This document shows positions 8,160 to 15,853 of a DNA stretch of 20,984 nucleotides, one piece after another. The notes under the pieces are model-generated. The model did not search any database and was not told where the DNA came from. It was given only the letters and a program-made list of their open reading frames with translations. The number at the start of each line of letters is the position of its first letter. Within the stretch, counting starts at the first letter, position 1. The translations under genes were made by a program, and so were the position numbers. This DNA comes from Flavobacteriaceae bacterium UBA2000 (GTDB lineage: Bacteria; Bacteroidota; Bacteroidia; Flavobacteriales; Flavobacteriaceae): the NCBI GenBank assembly GCA_002335345.1, contig DDCS01000124.1, positions 1 to 20,984 of the forward strand. The letters are read 5' to 3'.

Positions 8160-9227
8160 TTATAAAGGATATTGCTGGTCGTATTGCACCAAAAGAGCGA
8201 CCATATAACTATAACTTCGAATGCCTTTGGATTGATTGTTGGCTTTTAAAAATTGATCCCAAAAAACCTTTGACACCGATTCTAAGGGGTTTTTATAGGA
8301 TTCCCAAAAGGCCCGCATCTCTCTGTAACTCTCGAGTATTCCATAATTGACGCTCGGCAACATTCGATCATAAGCCGCTCGATCGCTCCGTGCAACTTCG
8401 TTCAGGCAGTAACGCAAGGCAAAAATTGACCCTGAATATTTGATGTACGTATTCTCGTGATTAATTGTGGCCAGGGTCGCTATAAAATTCGCCTCGTTTT
8501 CAGCGGCAAATCCCATTTGATGGGCTTGCTCGTGTGCACTGACCACGGGGAATTTGTAGTTTTTAATGCGCTCATTGACTTGAGCCTCTCCTGTTATGGG
8601 GTTGTAATACCCACTGTAGCCCATATAAGTTAAGCCCAAGGACCAAAGGGAAGGTTTGATGCTCGTGCCGTGATAAGCAAATTGAGGATAAATCACCCCG
8701 AGGGTTTCATAGCCTTGTCTGGAGTACTCGAAAATTTCTTCTTGAGTGTAAGGCAAGTCTATTTTTACGCTGTCGGCATAGCCAAGGGTTCTGTGGAGTG
8801 CATTGCTTTTTTCGATCAGACGCTCGGTCAAGGCGACCAGTTGTTCGGTGGTGTATTCTGGAGAGAGTTCTAGGGACTTATAAAGCGGGGGACGAAGATA
8901 ATTGAGTCCCCAGATTAAATTGAACATCAGGTAAACAAGTCCTAGTGCCGCAACCAAATCTAAGAAAAAACCTTTGGCATCATGGATCAGTCTCCTGGAA
9001 TTCATCCACAACCAGCGAATAATCATTACCCCGATAAGGGTATAAAAAACATCGCCTATTGAAAATGGAATCCAACCAAATAAATAGCGCTGTAAGGTGC
9101 TGATGAAGGGATAAACACCCAGGCTATAGTACTGCTCGATGAGGGTTGAATAAGGTTGGAGGAACTGCAGTCCAAAGTATTGAATTGGCAACAATAGCAC
9201 CAGGAAAATGCGTCGGTTTTTACCCAT
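8160..9227 (-). CDS. DUF3810 family membrane protein with HExxH-type metalloprotease motif
   Basis: A 355-residue integral membrane protein from the ATG at 9227. Hydrophobic segments lie at about 7-20, 55-73 and 88-107, followed by a long soluble domain. That domain contains HEQAH at 232-236 followed by AAENEANF, the layout of a zincin: two His plus catalytic Glu, and a downstream Glu (243 or 245) as possible third ligand. The architecture matches the Bacteroidota family DUF3810, whose substrate I do not know. An upstream in-frame TTG at 9272 would add 15 residues, but ATG is preferred because the extension carries no family feature. It is divergent from pepD and ends 83 bases before the amidohydrolase gene, so it may or may not belong to that unit. 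Confidence 0.85.
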   Translation of the reverse strand: MGKNRRIFLVLLLPIQYFGLQFLQPYSTLIEQYYSLGVYPFISTLQRYLFGWIPFSIGDVFYTLIGVMIIRWLWMNSRRLIHDAKGFFLDLVAALGLVYLMFNLIWGLNYLRPPLYKSLELSPEYTTEQLVALTERLIEKSNALHRTLGYADSVKIDLPYTQEEIFEYSRQGYETLGVIYPQFAYHGTSIKPSLWSLGLTYMGYSGYYNPITGEAQVNERIKNYKFPVVSAHEQAHQMGFAAENEANFIATLATINHENTYIKYSGSIFALRYCLNEVARSDRAAYDRMLPSVNYGILESYREMRAFWESYKNPLESVSKVFWDQFLKANNQSKGIRSYSYMVALLVQYDQQYPL

Positions 9228-9259
9228 ATCCAAACATACAAATAAATCCCAAAGTAATG

Positions 9260-9290
9260 TTTTACTTCCCAAATAGAAGGACTAAATTTG
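9260..9290 (+). promoter_or_regulatory. Probable pepD promoter
   Basis: TAAATTTG at 9283-9290 matches the Bacteroidetes -7 consensus TAnnTTTG exactly. The -33 position, at 20-base spacing, holds TTT (9260-9262) instead of TTG. The box ends 14 bases before the pepD ATG, predicting a very short leader. Confidence 0.5.
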
Positions 9291-9304
9291 TTAAAAATCA
9301 CTTT

Positions 9305-10756
9305 ATGAGTACCGCTGTATCTTCACTCGAGCCCAAGGCTATTTGGGCAAATTTCGCCAGTCTCAATGCCGTCCCAAGGGCTTCTAAAAAAGAGCAGCGC
9401 GTTATAAATTTTATAAAAGAATTTGGTCTGGGACTGGGTTTAGAAACTCAAGTTGATGCCATAGGTAACGTACTGATACGCAAGCCAGCAACCCCTGGAA
9501 TGAGCGACCGCAAAATTGTGGTCATGCAAGCCCATTTGGATATGGTCCATCAAAAAAACGCCGATGTTGATTTTGATTTCGACAAGCAGGGGATTGATAT
9601 GTATGTCGATGGAGACTGGGTCCGTGCCAACGGGACAACGCTAGGAGCGGATAATGGTCTTGGTGTTGCTGCCATCATGGGGGTTTTGGCCTCTACCGAC
9701 CTCCCGCATCCTGCCATTGAGGCACTGTTTACCATTGATGAGGAAACGGGAATGACCGGAGCTATGGAGTTAAAAGAAGGCTGGCTTACCGGAGCGATTT
9801 TACTCAATTTAGACACCGAAGAAGACAACGAACTCGGCGTCGGCTGTGCCGGAGGTATTGATGTTACGTTTAAATCATGCTACACACCAGTGCTTAGTGA
9901 TCCGGGCGTCGCTTATCGTATCTCGGTGCGCGGATTGCAAGGGGGGCATAGCGGCATGGACATCCACAAAGGACTCGGTAATGCCAATAAGCTGATGAAT
10001 CGCATTTTATGGGCCGTAAAAGACAAGGTGCATTTGGCTGAACTCAGCGGTGGAAGTTTACGCAATGCCATACCCAGAGAGAGTTTTTGTCTGGTGGCCG
10101 TGGCTCCTGAAAATGAAATTGGGTTTAAAGAAGCTTTTACCCAATGTAAAAATGAAATTCTAGCTGAATTTACTGCGCTTGAGCCAGAGCTTTCTCTGGA
10201 GTTTACCCCTGATGAATCGCCAAAACAAATAATGCCTTCTGATGAATTTATGCAGTTCATCCGTGGTGTTCAAGCAACTCAAAATGGCGTTTACAGAATG
10301 AGTCCAGATATTTCTGGGCTTGTTGAGTCTTCGAATAATTTGGCCAAAGTAACCGTTAAAGATGGCCTCGTTCAATGGGAGTGTTTAACGCGCTCTTCGG
10401 TGGAAAGTACCAAGTGGGATTTAGTCCATGGATTACAAGCGGTGGGGCAACTTTCTGGGTGTAGCGTTGAGTGTTCTGGGGACTATCCGGGTTGGGCCCC
10501 AAATATGAATAGCCCAATACTTAAGGTCATGCGGCAAATCTATCGCGACACATTCGAGCACGAACCCCACGTGGCGGCGTGTCATGCGGGCCTTGAGTGT
10601 GGTATTATCGGAAAACACTACCCGGCGTTAGACATGATCTCTTTTGGCCCTAATATTCGAGGAGCACACGCACCAGATGAGCGCGCCAGTATTTCGTCCT
10701 CACAAAAATTTTGGCGCTTCTTGTGTCAAGTCTTGACGGAGATTCCCAAGAAGTAA
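9305..10756 (+). CDS. pepD: Aminoacyl-histidine dipeptidase (M20 family, PepD)
   Basis: A 483-residue cytosolic M20/M28-type metallopeptidase matching the length of E. coli PepD (485). Metal and catalytic residues are present in order: H77 and D79 in AHLDMV, D116 in LGADNG, E146/E147 in DEETG, D170 in NLDTEE, and H455 in GAHAPDER. It hydrolyses Xaa-His dipeptides such as carnosine and other unsubstituted dipeptides, feeding amino-acid recovery. The frame is open upstream to an ATG at 9146, but that extension lies antisense to the DUF3810 coding region and upstream of the predicted promoter. MSTAVSSLEPKAIWANF is a typical family N-terminus, so I start at 9305. It is monocistronic and closed by a strong terminator. 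Confidence 0.95.
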   Translation: MSTAVSSLEPKAIWANFASLNAVPRASKKEQRVINFIKEFGLGLGLETQVDAIGNVLIRKPATPGMSDRKIVVMQAHLDMVHQKNADVDFDFDKQGIDMYVDGDWVRANGTTLGADNGLGVAAIMGVLASTDLPHPAIEALFTIDEETGMTGAMELKEGWLTGAILLNLDTEEDNELGVGCAGGIDVTFKSCYTPVLSDPGVAYRISVRGLQGGHSGMDIHKGLGNANKLMNRILWAVKDKVHLAELSGGSLRNAIPRESFCLVAVAPENEIGFKEAFTQCKNEILAEFTALEPELSLEFTPDESPKQIMPSDEFMQFIRGVQATQNGVYRMSPDISGLVESSNNLAKVTVKDGLVQWECLTRSSVESTKWDLVHGLQAVGQLSGCSVECSGDYPGWAPNMNSPILKVMRQIYRDTFEHEPHVAACHAGLECGIIGKHYPALDMISFGPNIRGAHAPDERASISSSQKFWRFLCQVLTEIPKK

Positions 10757-10812
10757 TCTCTCGAAGAAATGATCCTAATCTAAGGCCTGTTTGAGATTAA
10801 ATAATCTTAGTA

Positions 10813-10847
10813 TTAAAAAAGTCGCTGCAACGCAGCGACTTTTTTAA
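10813..10847. terminator. Bidirectional Rho-independent terminator between pepD and the PPIase gene
   Basis: A perfect inverted repeat. The stem GTCGCTGC (10821-10828) pairs with GCAGCGAC (10832-10839) around an AAC loop, flanked by TTAAAAAA on the left and TTTTTTAA on the right. GC-rich stems with T-tracts in both directions suit the convergent genes pepD (plus) and the cyclophilin-FKBP gene (minus). Confidence 0.92.
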
Positions 10848-10900
10848 TGATACTTTCGCGCATGGAGCCACGAAAGTAGGACTATTGGTTTAGTTAATGC

Positions 10901-12004
10901 TTATTCGACGGGGCCAACAAGCTCGATTTCAAAAATCACATCGCTGTTTGGTGGGATTACATTTCCAGCACCTTGAGCGCCCCAAGCCAAATGGGATGGA
11001 ATGAACACGGTTAATTTGTCTCCATAGCTCATTTCAAACATAGCTTCTTTAAATCCGGGAATCAAACCAGCGTCTTTGCTGTAGGCAGAAGGTAGCGGGA
11101 CGTATTGGTTGTTGGCCGCACGCTGGGCGTTTAGGCTTTCAAATTGCTCTGCAACGGCTTGAATGCTTGTGTCTAATAAGTTTCCATCGCTAAAGTACCC
11201 GGCATAATCCAAAAGGACTTTAGTTCCTTCGGCTGGTTTCATCCCTTTTCCTTTGTGATTCCAGTAAATTTCAATGCCTGAAGGGTAGGCTTGAGCCTCA
11301 GTAGCAAGCGCGTCCAACTCGGCTTTCTTTTGTGCAGCGACCATGGCTATGCGGGCTTGTTTTTCAGCCTTGACTTGTTCAATTCTCTCGAGTTCAACTT
11401 CAAAAGAGGGTTCTTCCACACCTTTATTGATGATACTTACCGAATTGATATACACGGGGTCAACCGGTTTATCACCAGGCTTACTGGTGGTTACCGAGCC
11501 GATTGAATCCACGACGTCTTGGCCAAGAACGATTTCACCAAAAACGGTGTGTTTGCCGTTGAGCCAAGGGGTTTCTTTTAGGGTAATAAAAAATTGGCTA
11601 CCGTTTGTGGCAGGACCTGAATTGGCCATGGATAAAATGCCCTTTCCACGATGACTTAGGCTGTCAACGATCTCGTCAAGGAAAGCATAACCTGGATTTC
11701 CCGTTCCGTCTCCTTTTGGATCGCCTCCCTGAATCATAAAGTCTTTAATGACGCGATGAAAAGTCAATCCATTGAAATATGGTTTTCCTTGATACATAGA
11801 ATCGACTCTAGGGTGGGTGCCTTTTGATAACGCAACGAAATTTGCCACGGTCAAAGGAGTCGCTTCATGATAAAATTTGGCGACAAAAGTCCCTTTATTG
11901 GTTACGAACTCCGCATAGAGTCCTGGTTCTAAGTCTGGATATTTTGTTTTACAACTCGTAAGGGTCAACAACAATACACTGGCGTAAAGAACTAAATGTT
12001 TCAT
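10901..12004 (-). CDS. Cyclophilin-FKBP fusion peptidyl-prolyl isomerase, lipoprotein
   Basis: A 367-residue lipoprotein. The signal peptide ends in LTSC with the lipidation Cys at 18. A cyclophilin domain (about 28-200) shows FHRVIKDFMIQGGDP, MANSGPATNGSQFFITL and WLNGKHTVFGE, with the catalytic Arg of FHRV. After a charged Lys/Glu/Ala-rich helical linker (about 205-240) comes an FKBP-type domain (about 245-367) with LLDYAGYFSDG, GLIPGFKEAMFEM and VIPPNSDVIFEIELV. Both domains catalyse cis-trans isomerisation of X-Pro bonds, presumably on exported proteins in the periplasm or at the membrane. It lies 174 bases downstream of gldI, itself an FKBP-type lipoprotein, suggesting a shared role in envelope protein folding. 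Both active-site signatures look complete, although the aromatic FKBP pocket is only partly recognisable by eye. Confidence 0.93.
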   Translation of the reverse strand: MKHLVLYASVLLLTLTSCKTKYPDLEPGLYAEFVTNKGTFVAKFYHEATPLTVANFVALSKGTHPRVDSMYQGKPYFNGLTFHRVIKDFMIQGGDPKGDGTGNPGYAFLDEIVDSLSHRGKGILSMANSGPATNGSQFFITLKETPWLNGKHTVFGEIVLGQDVVDSIGSVTTSKPGDKPVDPVYINSVSIINKGVEEPSFEVELERIEQVKAEKQARIAMVAAQKKAELDALATEAQAYPSGIEIYWNHKGKGMKPAEGTKVLLDYAGYFSDGNLLDTSIQAVAEQFESLNAQRAANNQYVPLPSAYSKDAGLIPGFKEAMFEMSYGDKLTVFIPSHLAWGAQGAGNVIPPNSDVIFEIELVGPVE

Positions 12005-12101
12005 ATTGATTTTTGTTATTTTATTTATGGTTCGTAGATTAAAAAAACGTTTACCTTATTTATGCACTGTACAACGCCATGGGCCCTGTAAAATTTCTAT
12101 G

Positions 12102-12109
12102 CGAAGATA
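12102..12109 (-). promoter_or_regulatory. Possible -7 box upstream of the cyclophilin-FKBP gene
   Basis: On the minus strand this reads TATCTTCG, one base off TAnnTTTG, and continues as GCA, the same octamer and preceding context as upstream of the DHH gene. No TTG lies at a good distance; the nearest is 14 bases away. The implied leader is about 95 bases. I see nothing else in the 174-base gap 12005-12178. Confidence 0.28.
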
Positions 12110-12178
12110 ATATAAGAATTAGACAATACGCGGTCTGGTCAACAGAGAATCGCCGATTTGTTCCATTTTAAACGAAAA

Positions 12179-12718
12179 TTAATTTTGGCGTTTAAGGTCA
12201 ATCAACACGGGAGTATTGGGCTGGATTACCCCGGGTATTCCCCGATATCCATAGGCCATTACCGAGGGGACCAGTAGGCGCATTGAATCCTGGCTTTTGG
12301 TCAATTTAATCCCTTCGCGCACCCCACTTATGAGTTCCTGGTGGCTTTGGTCTACTTGATATTCTATCCAGCCATTTTCTTCAGCACTGATTAATTCGTT
12401 GCGCATTAAATCGTATACCGAGTATGAAAAAATTACGGTATCTCCTGTTTTGGCTGTGGCTGAGGTGTTTGCCCCGGTCAGGTCAAGGGCATACCAGAAT
12501 CCTGATTCCGATTGCCGATAAGTGCGCAGGGGGTCTTGTGTTTTAATAAAATTGAGGATTTCAGCCTCTTCTTTGGCATAAAGGGCTTTATTGCGCTGCG
12601 CGGAATTTTCCATAAAACTCCCTGAACGCTTCTGAACAGGTTTACGGGGCTCTGGTTGTGCGCAAGCCAAAAAGCTTACAGAAATCATTACACTCAAAAT
12701 CAAATTACTCGGCTTCAT
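12179..12718 (-). CDS. gldI: Gliding motility lipoprotein GldI, FKBP-type prolyl isomerase
   Basis: A 179-residue lipoprotein with signal sequence and lipobox LACA (Cys at 19), followed by the PEPRKPV and SGSFMENSAQRNK pattern I recognise from flavobacterial GldI. The C-terminal part is an FKBP-type domain (about 85-179) with ISGVREGIKL, LLVPSVMAYGYRG and VIQPNTPVLIDLK. GldI is required for gliding in Flavobacterium johnsoniae and is thought to fold gliding/type IX secretion proteins; it also occurs in non-gliding relatives, so motility is not proved. Its start lies inside the end of the upstream DHH gene (14-base overlap), indicating translational coupling. The ATG at 12718 gives the correct signal peptide. 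Confidence 0.9.
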   Translation of the reverse strand: MKPSNLILSVMISVSFLACAQPEPRKPVQKRSGSFMENSAQRNKALYAKEEAEILNFIKTQDPLRTYRQSESGFWYALDLTGANTSATAKTGDTVIFSYSVYDLMRNELISAEENGWIEYQVDQSHQELISGVREGIKLTKSQDSMRLLVPSVMAYGYRGIPGVIQPNTPVLIDLKRQN

Positions 12719-13727
12719 GAAGTTGATTTTTATATTCAGGCAGGTGCTTTAAGAGATGATCAATGGCTTCTGATAGGTTGCCATCAAAACGCCCTCCGGC
12801 GGCATTGGTATGCCCTCCGCCGTTAAAATGATTTCGAGCAAATTCATTTACCGAGAAATCACCGACACTGCGCAAAGAAATTTTGATGATTTGTTCGTGC
12901 TTATTTTCAATAAAAATAAGCGCAAAACGAATGCCTTGGAGTTGAAGGGTATAGTTCACAAAGCCCTCTGTATCTCCTTTTTTAAAGTCACACTCATCGA
13001 GCTCTTTTTGGCTGAGATAGGTAAAGGCCGTGTTGTATTGAGATTTAATCTCCATGTTGGCCAACGCCCGCCCGAGGAGTTTTAAACGTCCAGGGCTTTG
13101 ATTGTCATAAACGGCTTGATGGATTTTACTGTGTTGCGCTCCTGCTTCGATGAGTGCCGCAATGACTTGATGCGTCTTTGCGGTTGTTGCCGGGAATCTA
13201 AATGATCCTGTATCGGTCATAATCCCCGTGTAAAGATTGGTCGCCGTGGCCTTTGTGAGCTTAGACCAACCGGTCCAAGCTTCAATGAGGTGGGCGATCA
13301 TTTCACTGGTACTGCTCATCGTGGTGTCGCTCCAGGTCAAAGCGGCATAAGTTGCCGGTTGCTGGTGGTGATCGATCATCACAAAAGTCTTTTGGGAATT
13401 GACTAAAAGCGATTCTAAACTTCCGACTCGGGATAAATCATTAAAATCTAAGGTGCAAATCAGATCGGCTTGTTCTAGACATGCCTGAACTTGAGTGGGT
13501 TGTTGTTCAAAATTCAATATTTGATCGTTCCCCGGCATCCATTTTAAAAATTCTGGAAAGTCATTGGGCATAACCACCGTGGGTTTATGTCCCAAGTCAA
13601 GAAGGAACCAATAAAGCCCAAGAGAAGCCCCAATAGCGTCTCCATCCGGATTCTTATGTCCGATGATGACGACATTTTTGCGCTCGTGAAATAGGCTTTT
13701 AAATTGGGATAAAATTGCAGTGTTCAT
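12705..13727 (-). CDS. DHH/DHHA1 phosphoesterase, NrnA-like (nanoRNase / pAp phosphatase)
   Basis: A 340-residue DHH-superfamily protein of normal NrnA length. The DHH domain shows GHKNPDGDA (H24, D28, D30), D94 and D97 in LDFND, and the name motif D119-H120-H121. The DHHA1 substrate domain ends in GGGHTNAAGG at 303-312. Family members degrade very short RNAs (nanoRNA) and/or dephosphorylate 3'-phosphoadenosine 5'-phosphate with Mn; cyclic-dinucleotide breakdown products are also substrates in relatives. Which applies here is unknown. It is divergent from ndk, sharing an 87-base intergenic region, and is the promoter-proximal gene of a DHH-gldI pair overlapping by 14 bases. Confidence 0.93.
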   Translation of the reverse strand: MNTAILSQFKSLFHERKNVVIIGHKNPDGDAIGASLGLYWFLLDLGHKPTVVMPNDFPEFLKWMPGNDQILNFEQQPTQVQACLEQADLICTLDFNDLSRVGSLESLLVNSQKTFVMIDHHQQPATYAALTWSDTTMSSTSEMIAHLIEAWTGWSKLTKATATNLYTGIMTDTGSFRFPATTAKTHQVIAALIEAGAQHSKIHQAVYDNQSPGRLKLLGRALANMEIKSQYNTAFTYLSQKELDECDFKKGDTEGFVNYTLQLQGIRFALIFIENKHEQIIKISLRSVGDFSVNEFARNHFNGGGHTNAAGGRFDGNLSEAIDHLLKHLPEYKNQLHEAE

Positions 13728-13733
13728 GTCTTG

Positions 13734-13763
13734 CGAAGATACAATTTCTTGATGGGTTTACAT
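13734..13763 (-). promoter_or_regulatory. Probable promoter of the DHH-gldI unit
   Basis: On the minus strand TATCTTCG (13741-13734) differs from TAnnTTTG by one base. At 19-base spacing the -33 site reads ATG instead of TTG (13763-13761). The box ends only 6 bases before the ATG, so the message would be leaderless or nearly so. Confidence 0.42.
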
Positions 13764-13794
13764 TTGATATTTGTCAATTAAAACACTACTTTTG
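13764..13794 (+). promoter_or_regulatory. ndk promoter, full Bacteroidetes consensus
   Basis: TTG (13764-13766), a 20-base spacer, then TACTTTTG (13787-13794) match the Bacteroidetes sigma-ABfr consensus TTG-N(17-23)-TAnnTTTG at every position. Transcription should begin near 13800, about 15 bases before the ATG. This is the best promoter in the window. Confidence 0.8.
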
Positions 13795-13814
13795 CGGCCA
13801 AATTAACAAGTACC

Positions 13815-14234
13815 ATGAGAACAGACCGTACATTTACTATGCTTAAGCCTGACAGTGTTGAAAAAGGATACATCGGGGCCATTTTAGAAAAAATCACCGG
13901 CGCAGGTTTTAAAATTGTCGCCATGAAATTAACCCACATGACTCAATCTGATGCAGAAACCTTCTATGCTGTCCATAAAGAACGTCCATTCTTTGGAGAG
14001 TTAGTCGAGTATATGACTCGTGGACCAATCGTTGCTGCCGTGTTAGAAAAAGAAAATGCCGTTCAGGATTTTCGCACCCTGATCGGAGCCACCAATCCTG
14101 CAGACGCGGCTGAAGGAACGATTCGTAAACTTTATGCAGCCTCAATGGGAGAGAATGCCGTTCACGGAAGTGACAGCGATGAAAATGCTGAAATTGAAAG
14201 TCAATTCCATTTTGCTGGAAGAGAGATTTTCTAA
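13815..14234 (+). CDS. ndk: Nucleoside diphosphate kinase
   Basis: A 139-residue protein of normal family length that balances nucleoside triphosphates by moving the gamma-phosphate of ATP to other NDPs through a phosphohistidine. The N-terminus (RTFTMLKPDSV) and the active-site block ENAVHGSDS are diagnostic; the catalytic His is H117. Other conserved pieces are HKERPFFGELVEYM, TRGPIVAAVLE and GATNPADAAEGTIR. The ATG at 13815 is the only sensible start and lies about 20 bases after a consensus promoter box. It is a single-gene unit, divergent from the DHH gene and closed by the terminator at 14290-14322. Confidence 0.98.
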   Translation: MRTDRTFTMLKPDSVEKGYIGAILEKITGAGFKIVAMKLTHMTQSDAETFYAVHKERPFFGELVEYMTRGPIVAAVLEKENAVQDFRTLIGATNPADAAEGTIRKLYAASMGENAVHGSDSDENAEIESQFHFAGREIF

Positions 14235-14288
14235 GAAAAAAATAAATGCTACCCTGGCTCAATTTTCGAGTTTAGCCTTGGTTTGAGG

Positions 14289-14322
14289 TAAAAAAGTCGG
14301 CGCCATAGCGCCGACTTTTTTA
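14289..14322. terminator. Bidirectional Rho-independent terminator between ndk and DUF721
   Basis: A perfect inverted repeat. GTCGGCGC (14296-14303) pairs with GCGCCGAC (14308-14315) around a CATA loop, with TAAAAAA before and TTTTTTA after. It serves two convergent genes. The T-tract edge supplies the TAA stop of the DUF721 gene (14322-14320), so the terminator begins inside that coding end. Confidence 0.92.
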
Positions 14323-14616
14323 TTTAAAAATTATAGATTCCACCAGTGATTCCCCCAGTTCCTGATTCATTAAAGCAATAATTTTGTCTTTGCCATAATG
14401 CAATTCCTCGCGCAACACAGAGGAGCTTAAATAAACATGGAGCACCGGTGGCGCCCAGCGCAAAGTTTTGGTGTATTTGGTAATGGGTGGCCCCATCACT
14501 TGATGCCACGTGGCTTCTACAGTCACTTTGTTCAAGCCCTTTTCGAGCTTTGACCCAGACAAAAACTCCTGCAGTACTGACGAAATAGGCTGTGATTCTG
14601 TATTGCGTTTTGGCAT
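14320..14616 (-). CDS. DUF721 family protein (DciA-like)
   Basis: A small 98-residue protein with the DUF721 pattern: an N-terminal helix (SSVLQEFLSGSKLEKGLNKVTVEATWHQVMGPPI), here quoted only as residues about 12-45, then KYTKTLRWAPPVLHVYLSSS and SVLREELHYGKDKIIALMNQ. In many bacteria DUF721 proteins are DciA, the ancestral partner of the replicative helicase DnaB; short Bacteroidota versions sit next to recF, as here. The key KH-like core (WxxVMGPxI, a strand block, VLREEL) is all visible. It starts 25 bases after the recF stop, so the two are probably cotranscribed. The helicase-loading role is inferred from the family and not shown here. Confidence 0.85.
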   Translation of the reverse strand: MPKRNTESQPISSVLQEFLSGSKLEKGLNKVTVEATWHQVMGPPITKYTKTLRWAPPVLHVYLSSSVLREELHYGKDKIIALMNQELGESLVESIIFK

Positions 14617-14641
14617 GATTTGAATTTTGATCCAAGCAGGA

Positions 14642-15721
14642 CTATAAGTTAAAAATTTTATAACTCTGATGAACTGACTTCACAACGTTTTCTGTGCGCT
14701 CACTGTGGGTGTCGCTTATAAATATTTGTCCAAAGGATTCTTGATCGACCAGACCCATGATTTGCGCAACACGCGTTTCGTCAAGCTTGTCAAAAATATC
14801 ATCCAACAGCAATATAGGGGTAGTTTTACTCAATTCCTTTAAAAAATCGAATTGCGCTAATTTCAGGGCAATGAGAAAAGACTTTTGCTGCCCTTGTGAG
14901 CCAAATTTCTTAATGGGATAGGACCCAATTTCAAAGTTTAAATCGTCTTTGTGGATGCCGTAATTGGTGTATTGGGTCGCTCGATCTCGCCCTAAATTAT
15001 CGGTGAGTAAATCGATTAATTTATGTTCGTGCAGTTGGCTTTGATAAGTCAAATGGACTGTTTCTTTTGCGTTGCTGATAAACCGGTAGCGCTGGGTAAA
15101 TATGGGAAGAAACGCCTCGATAAAGGCTTGTCTTTTTTTGTGAATAGCCTGCCCCAGGCCATCGAGTTGTGCGTTGTATATCGAGAGTGTTTCCGCGTCA
15201 AACGTGTGATTGAGTTGGAAGTATTTGAGCAAAGCATTACGCTGGCCGAGTGTTTTTTGGTAGTCGAGTAATTGACGTAAATATTCGGGGTCCCCTTGCG
15301 CAATAACCCCGTCCACAAACTTTCTGCGCGTTTCACTTCCTTCAATAATTAGATCACGGTCACTCGGCGAAATAATAACCAAAGGAATAAACCCGATGTG
15401 ATCACTGATTTTGTCGTAGGGTTTTCCGTTGCGCTTAATGGTTTTCTTTTGGCCCTTTTTAACCCCCAACACGACGTGCTCTTCTTGATTGTTTTTTTGG
15501 TAGGTCCCATCAATGACCAAAAAATCTTCGCCGTGTTTTATGTTTTGCAAGGCGACAGGATTGAAATAACTCTTGCCAAAGGACAAATGATAAACGGCAT
15601 CAAGGACATTGGTTTTTCCAACGCCATTAGGGCCGACAAAACAATTTATTTTGGCGTCAAATTCAAAGGAACGGGCCTCAAAGTTTTTGTAATTGACTAA
15701 AGCGAGCGTGGATAAAAACAC
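14642..15721 (-). CDS. recF: DNA replication/repair protein RecF
   Basis: A 359-residue ABC-type ATPase of the SMC class with the expected RecF length. Walker A is GPNGVGKT at 30-37, the signature is GSQGQQKSFLIALKLAQF in the C-terminal third, and Walker B is PILLLDDIFDKLDE followed by ISDTHSE. RecF binds gapped DNA with RecO and RecR to load RecA during gap repair and at stalled forks. The start codon is GTG (15721): the product then begins MFLSTLALVNYKNF, matching the N-terminus usual for flavobacterial RecF, and no in-frame ATG lies between it and the upstream stop at 15754-15752. It is divergent from the TPR gene and followed closely by DUF721. Confidence 0.96.
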   Translation of the reverse strand: MFLSTLALVNYKNFEARSFEFDAKINCFVGPNGVGKTNVLDAVYHLSFGKSYFNPVALQNIKHGEDFLVIDGTYQKNNQEEHVVLGVKKGQKKTIKRNGKPYDKISDHIGFIPLVIISPSDRDLIIEGSETRRKFVDGVIAQGDPEYLRQLLDYQKTLGQRNALLKYFQLNHTFDAETLSIYNAQLDGLGQAIHKKRQAFIEAFLPIFTQRYRFISNAKETVHLTYQSQLHEHKLIDLLTDNLGRDRATQYTNYGIHKDDLNFEIGSYPIKKFGSQGQQKSFLIALKLAQFDFLKELSKTTPILLLDDIFDKLDETRVAQIMGLVDQESFGQIFISDTHSERTENVVKSVHQSYKIFNL

Positions 15722-15826
15722 AAAAATGAATTTGGACTGAGTTCTAAGGAATTAGGCGCATTCGTAAAGCCGCGCTAAATCACCGCAAATTATTGATTTT
15801 TCACTATAAAATTATAATAAAAATCA

Positions 15827-15834
15827 TATTTTTG
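15827..15834 (+). promoter_or_regulatory. Probable -7 promoter box of the TPR-ribH unit
   Basis: TATTTTTG matches TAnnTTTG exactly and ends 19 bases before the ATG. No TTG lies 17-23 bases upstream; that region is a run of A and T. The rest of the 132-base divergent gap 15722-15853 shows no clear recF promoter. Confidence 0.5.
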
Positions 15835-15853
15835 CCCCTCAAATTAAGCAACT

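Noticed and set aside
9228..9272. TTG start adding 15 residues to the DUF3810 protein
   Set aside because: The ATG at 9227 gives a membrane-protein N-terminus with a basic start; the extension adds nothing conserved.
9146..9304. Upstream extension of pepD to an ATG at 9146
   Set aside because: The extra 53 residues overlap the DUF3810 gene on the opposite strand, lie mainly upstream of the predicted promoter, and are not part of the PepD family.
14324..14635. Alternative 103-codon frame overlapping the DUF721 gene on the same strand
   Set aside because: The DUF721 frame matches its family; this one is a frame-shifted shadow.
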